Positions 61,318-64,000 of a stretch of 64,000 nucleotides of DNA are shown piece by piece. The notes under the pieces are model-generated. The model did not search any database, was not told the origin of the DNA, and was given only the letters and a program-made list of their open reading frames with translations. A program made the position numbers and the translations under genes. Source of the stretch: Chitinophaga pinensis (GTDB lineage Bacteria; Bacteroidota; Bacteroidia; Flavobacteriales_D; Crocinitomicaceae); assembly GCA_943324745.2 (NCBI GenBank), contig CALPMT020000004.1, positions 62,001 through 126,000 of the forward strand, read 5' to 3'. Position 1 is the stretch's first letter. Every line of letters starts with the position of its first letter.

Positions 61318-62700
61318 CTATTTGCCGATGCAAAACTTACTAAAGATATTCCCCAACAAGTCATCGGTACTAATATCCCCCGTAATATTCCCCAAATGAT
61401 ACATCCCTTGACGAATATCCATCGCGATAAAATCACCTGTCGTGCCATTTTCTAGTCCTTCCGAAGCTGCTTGTAAAGCCACCGCGGTTTTTTGTAACTC
61501 CTCCACGTGACGTGCATTAGTTACAATCACCTCTTGTTGGATATCCACGCCTTGCGTAATTTGCGCTACCATCCACGTCGATAATTCAGAAATCCCTGCG
61601 CCTGTTAAGGCAGATAAGGACAAGGATGGAACATTTTCAGTTAAGGTAATTTGCTGTACATCCGTTTTATTGAGGACTAACAACACGTGTTTATCGGGAT
61701 TGTTTGCTTGAATTTCACCCGCCCAATGCGCGACTTCTTGCACATCGTCACGCGTTGCATCAGCTAAGACCAACACCAATTGGGCTTGTTGTATTTTTTG
61801 TTTGGAACGTTCAATACCAATCGCTTCAATTTTGTCGCTGTCAGAATCACTTAATCCCTCACGAATTCCTGCGGTATCTATCAAACGGAATAAAATCCCA
61901 TCGATGTTTAAGGTTTCTTCAATCACATCGCGGGTTGTTCCTGCGATATCACTTACGATTGCACGTTCTTCGCCCAATAATTGGTTCAACAAGGTACTTT
62001 TACCCGTATTTGGTGCGCCAACAATGGCTACTGGAACACCATTTTTCAATGCATTCCCTAAATCAAACGAGCGAATTAATTTTTGAATATAGGTCAACAC
62101 CTCTTTTACCAAGGCTTTTAATTCTGTACGATCTGCAAATTCTACATCTTCTTCCGCGAAATCCAACTCCAACTCTACCAAACTCGCAAAGTGGATTAAC
62201 TTCTCACGTAAATCGCGTAGCTCATTCGAAAACGAACCGCGTAATTGGTTCATCGCGACTTGGTGTGCACGCTTGCTTTGGGACGAAATCAAATCAGCCA
62301 CTGCTTCTGCTTGCGACAAATCCATTTTTCCATTCATAAACGCACGCATCGTGAATTCACCTGGTTGGGCCGTACGACATCCCTGTGCTATCAGTAATTG
62401 TAAAATTTGCTGTTGGATGTAGGTCGAACCATGACAAGCAATCTCTACGGTTGGTTCACCTGTAAAACTCTTACCACCATGCAACACGGTCAACAATACT
62501 TCATCTATAATTTCTTCCCCATTTCGGATGCGACCAAAATGCGCAGTATGTGAAACTACCTCACTTAAATCCTTCGAAAAAATTGCCGAAACAATCTCCA
62601 ATGCTTGTGAACCAGATACTCGGATGACAGCTATTGCCCCCATGCCGTTTGCAGTGGAAAGCGCACAGATTGTATCGTTGTTATGGCCGAAATGGTTCAT
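61318..62700 (-). CDS. mnmE: tRNA modification GTPase MnmE
   Basis: A 460-residue MnmE (TrmE). The N-terminal folate-binding domain (TICALSTANGMGAIAVIRVSG), a helical domain, and an inserted G domain: GAPNTGKSTLLNQL, DIAGTTRDVIEE, DTAGIRE and NKTD. The C-terminal CIGK, essential for modification, is intact (FCIGK at the end). With MnmG it makes 5-carboxymethylaminomethyl-uridine in wobble position 34 of some tRNAs. Its ATG overlaps the der stop by one base (TAATG), so the two are coupled. Confidence 0.97.
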   Translation of the reverse strand: MNHFGHNNDTICALSTANGMGAIAVIRVSGSQALEIVSAIFSKDLSEVVSHTAHFGRIRNGEEIIDEVLLTVLHGGKSFTGEPTVEIACHGSTYIQQQILQLLIAQGCRTAQPGEFTMRAFMNGKMDLSQAEAVADLISSQSKRAHQVAMNQLRGSFSNELRDLREKLIHFASLVELELDFAEEDVEFADRTELKALVKEVLTYIQKLIRSFDLGNALKNGVPVAIVGAPNTGKSTLLNQLLGEERAIVSDIAGTTRDVIEETLNIDGILFRLIDTAGIREGLSDSDSDKIEAIGIERSKQKIQQAQLVLVLADATRDDVQEVAHWAGEIQANNPDKHVLLVLNKTDVQQITLTENVPSLSLSALTGAGISELSTWMVAQITQGVDIQQEVIVTNARHVEELQKTAVALQAASEGLENGTTGDFIAMDIRQGMYHLGNITGDISTDDLLGNIFSKFCIGK

Positions 62701-64000
62701 TATTTTTTTCTAAAGAATATACGAATTGGTATCCCTGAAAAGTTAAAGTTTTCACGAATTTTATTCTCCAAGAAACGCTTGTAACTCTCCGCTACATATT
62801 GTGGTAAATTACAGAAAAATGCAAATGCTGGTGCATGTGTTGGCAATTGCGTCACATACTTAATTTGTACGTATTTACTTTTTACAGATGGTGGTGGGGT
62901 TGCGTCAATGATTGGCAATAACAAGTCGTTCAAATCCGAAGTAGAAACTTTCTTGATACGGTTGGAATAAACTTCCATCGCTGTTTCCAATGCTTTGTGA
63001 ATACGTTGTTTGGTTACTGTAGAGGTAAAGATGATCGGAACATCGTTGTATGGTGCCAATTGTTCACGTATTCTCTCCTCATACTCATTCATGGTCATGT
63101 GGTCTTTTTCCACTAAATCCCATTTGTTGACTAAAACAACCACTCCTTTGTGATTTTTCTCAATCATATAATAAATAACCAAGTCTTGCTTTTGAATTCC
63201 TTCCGTTGCATCGATCATTAAGATACAAACGTCCGAATTTTCGATGGTACGTACCGCTCGAAGCGTAGAATAATATTCAATATCTTCAGTTACTTTCGCT
63301 TTTTTACGAATTCCTGCAGTATCTACCAAGATAAAGTCGAATCCAAAGGCTTTATAACGCGTATTAATCGCGTCACGCGTCGTTCCAGAGATATCGGTTA
63401 CAATGTTTCGGTCTTGACCCGTAATCGCGTTTACAAACGAGGATTTACCCACATTTGGTTTTCCGACAATTGCGATACGCGGAGTATCGGTATCGTCTTC
63501 AAAAGGAGCGTTTTTATCAAATACTTTTACTAAATCGTCTAATAATTCGCCTGTTCCACTACCATTGGCTGCAGAAAGATCATATACTTCTCCTAATCCT
63601 AAAGACCAGAATTCAGCCGACATTCCGAAACGTAATGCGCTATCTACTTTGTTTGCAACGATAAATACTTTCTTTTTAGACTTACGAAGCATCGCAGCAA
63701 CAGTCTCGTCTAAATCTACAATTCCGGTTGTAACGTCCAACACAAATAAAATCACGTTTGCTTCTTCAATCGCTAATTTTACTTGTTTACGGATTTCCCC
63801 TTCGAAAATATCTTCCGAACCATGTACATATCCTCCTGTATCGATTACCGAGAAAGGTACGCCATTCCACTCACCACGTCCGTAAATACGGTCACGTGTT
63901 ACCCCACTCACCTCTTTCACGATCGCATTTTGCGATTCCGTTAATCGATTGAAAATTGTAGATTTTCCTACATTTGGTCTACCTACGATTGCTATTATAT
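62700..64000 (-). CDS. der: ribosome-associated GTPase Der (EngA), 5' end beyond window
   Basis: At least 433 residues. Tandem G domains: GRPNVGKST at the window edge, [12 protein letters not shown] and NKVD; then [26 protein letters not shown] and NKWD; followed by the KH-like C-terminal domain ([31 protein letters not shown]). Required for 50S ribosome assembly. Only the first few residues are missing; the frame is open through 64000. The downstream stop overlaps mnmE. Confidence 0.96.
   Translation of the reverse strand, partial: IIAIVGRPNVGKSTIFNRLTESQNAIVKEVSGVTRDRIYGRGEWNGVPFSVIDTGGYVHGSEDIFEGEIRKQVKLAIEEANVILFVLDVTTGIVDLDETVAAMLRKSKKKVFIVANKVDSALRFGMSAEFWSLGLGEVYDLSAANGSGTGELLDDLVKVFDKNAPFEDDTDTPRIAIVGKPNVGKSSFVNAITGQDRNIVTDISGTTRDAINTRYKAFGFDFILVDTAGIRKKAKVTEDIEYYSTLRAVRTIENSDVCILMIDATEGIQKQDLVIYYMIEKNHKGVVVLVNKWDLVEKDHMTMNEYEERIREQLAPYNDVPIIFTSTVTKQRIHKALETAMEVYSNRIKKVSTSDLNDLLLPIIDATPPPSVKSKYVQIKYVTQLPTHAPAFAFFCNLPQYVAESYKRFLENKIRENFNFSGIPIRIFFRKK

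Noticed and set aside
61704-62339. 211-codon plus-strand frame opposite mnmE
   Set aside because: Antisense to an intact conserved gene, Leu/His-rich, no start context.

Overview
The window looks like a chromosomal segment of an AT-rich Bacteroidota, most likely a flavobacterium-like member of Flavobacteriales; this assignment is an inference. The evidence is: two proteins with short T9SS-type C-terminal sorting domains (16017-18128, 44706-46907); one very large surface protein with a gliding-motility-type C-terminus (37076-42727); Bacteroidota -7 promoter boxes of the form TAnnTTTG upstream of many genes; few Shine-Dalgarno sequences; an aerotolerance (bat) operon in the Bacteroidota gene order; and LysRS, MnmE and Der of bacterial type. 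I found no tRNA, rRNA or CRISPR array.

Layout. 0.1-6.3 kb is a copper/cytochrome region: two small paralogous proteins with a fixed three-cysteine pattern and a terminal FHPP motif, a SCO copper chaperone, an AraC regulator, two adjacent eight-helix membrane proteins each ending in a c-type haem domain, and a 54-residue ORF. 6.4-9.1 kb holds a serine hydrolase and two lipoproteins. 9.2-12.4 kb is a ferrous iron operon (feoA, feoB, a 43-residue Cys-containing protein, ldcA). 12.5-14.2 kb holds a HEPN/MNT nucleotidyltransferase pair and an SPFH protein. 14.3-18.6 kb holds an O-antigen-ligase-like protein, a T9SS cargo protein and a zinc-ribbon protein. 18.7-26.5 kb is the moxR/DUF58/batABCD operon, with two kinds of intergenic repeat inside it. 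26.5-33.3 kb holds a flippase-like membrane protein, a ParE-type toxin-antitoxin pair, lipoproteins, a beta-barrel protein and a free-methionine sulfoxide reductase. 33.4-46.9 kb holds a large SF1 helicase, the giant surface protein, lysS and an SBBP-repeat T9SS protein. 47-50.8 kb holds a DUF4143 ATPase with a tandem-repeat promoter, a methyltransferase and a PLP enzyme.

50.8-61.2 kb is an accessory region. It holds RhuM, a frameshifted flavin-dependent oxidoreductase whose 3' end is duplicated around a KilA-N fragment, a TonB-C protein, a three-gene HipB/HipS/HipT system, a Fic protein with an inhibitory motif, a 78-bp-repeat protein, gene relics, an Abi_2-type abortive infection protein and a truncated RhuM. 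The window closes in core genes: mnmE and the 5'-truncated der.

The strongest candidates for something under-described are: (1) the CEN/CxGxC/FHPP small proteins together with SCO and the paired haem-c membrane proteins; (2) the 33-bp tandem operator-like array upstream of the DUF4143 ATPase; (3) the duplicated oxidoreductase 3' end flanking a KilA-N fragment, plus a promoter block shared by RhuM and KilA-N; (4) the palindromic 140-bp repeats that run into the 5' end of batC. All functional statements come from reading motifs by eye; no database search was run.
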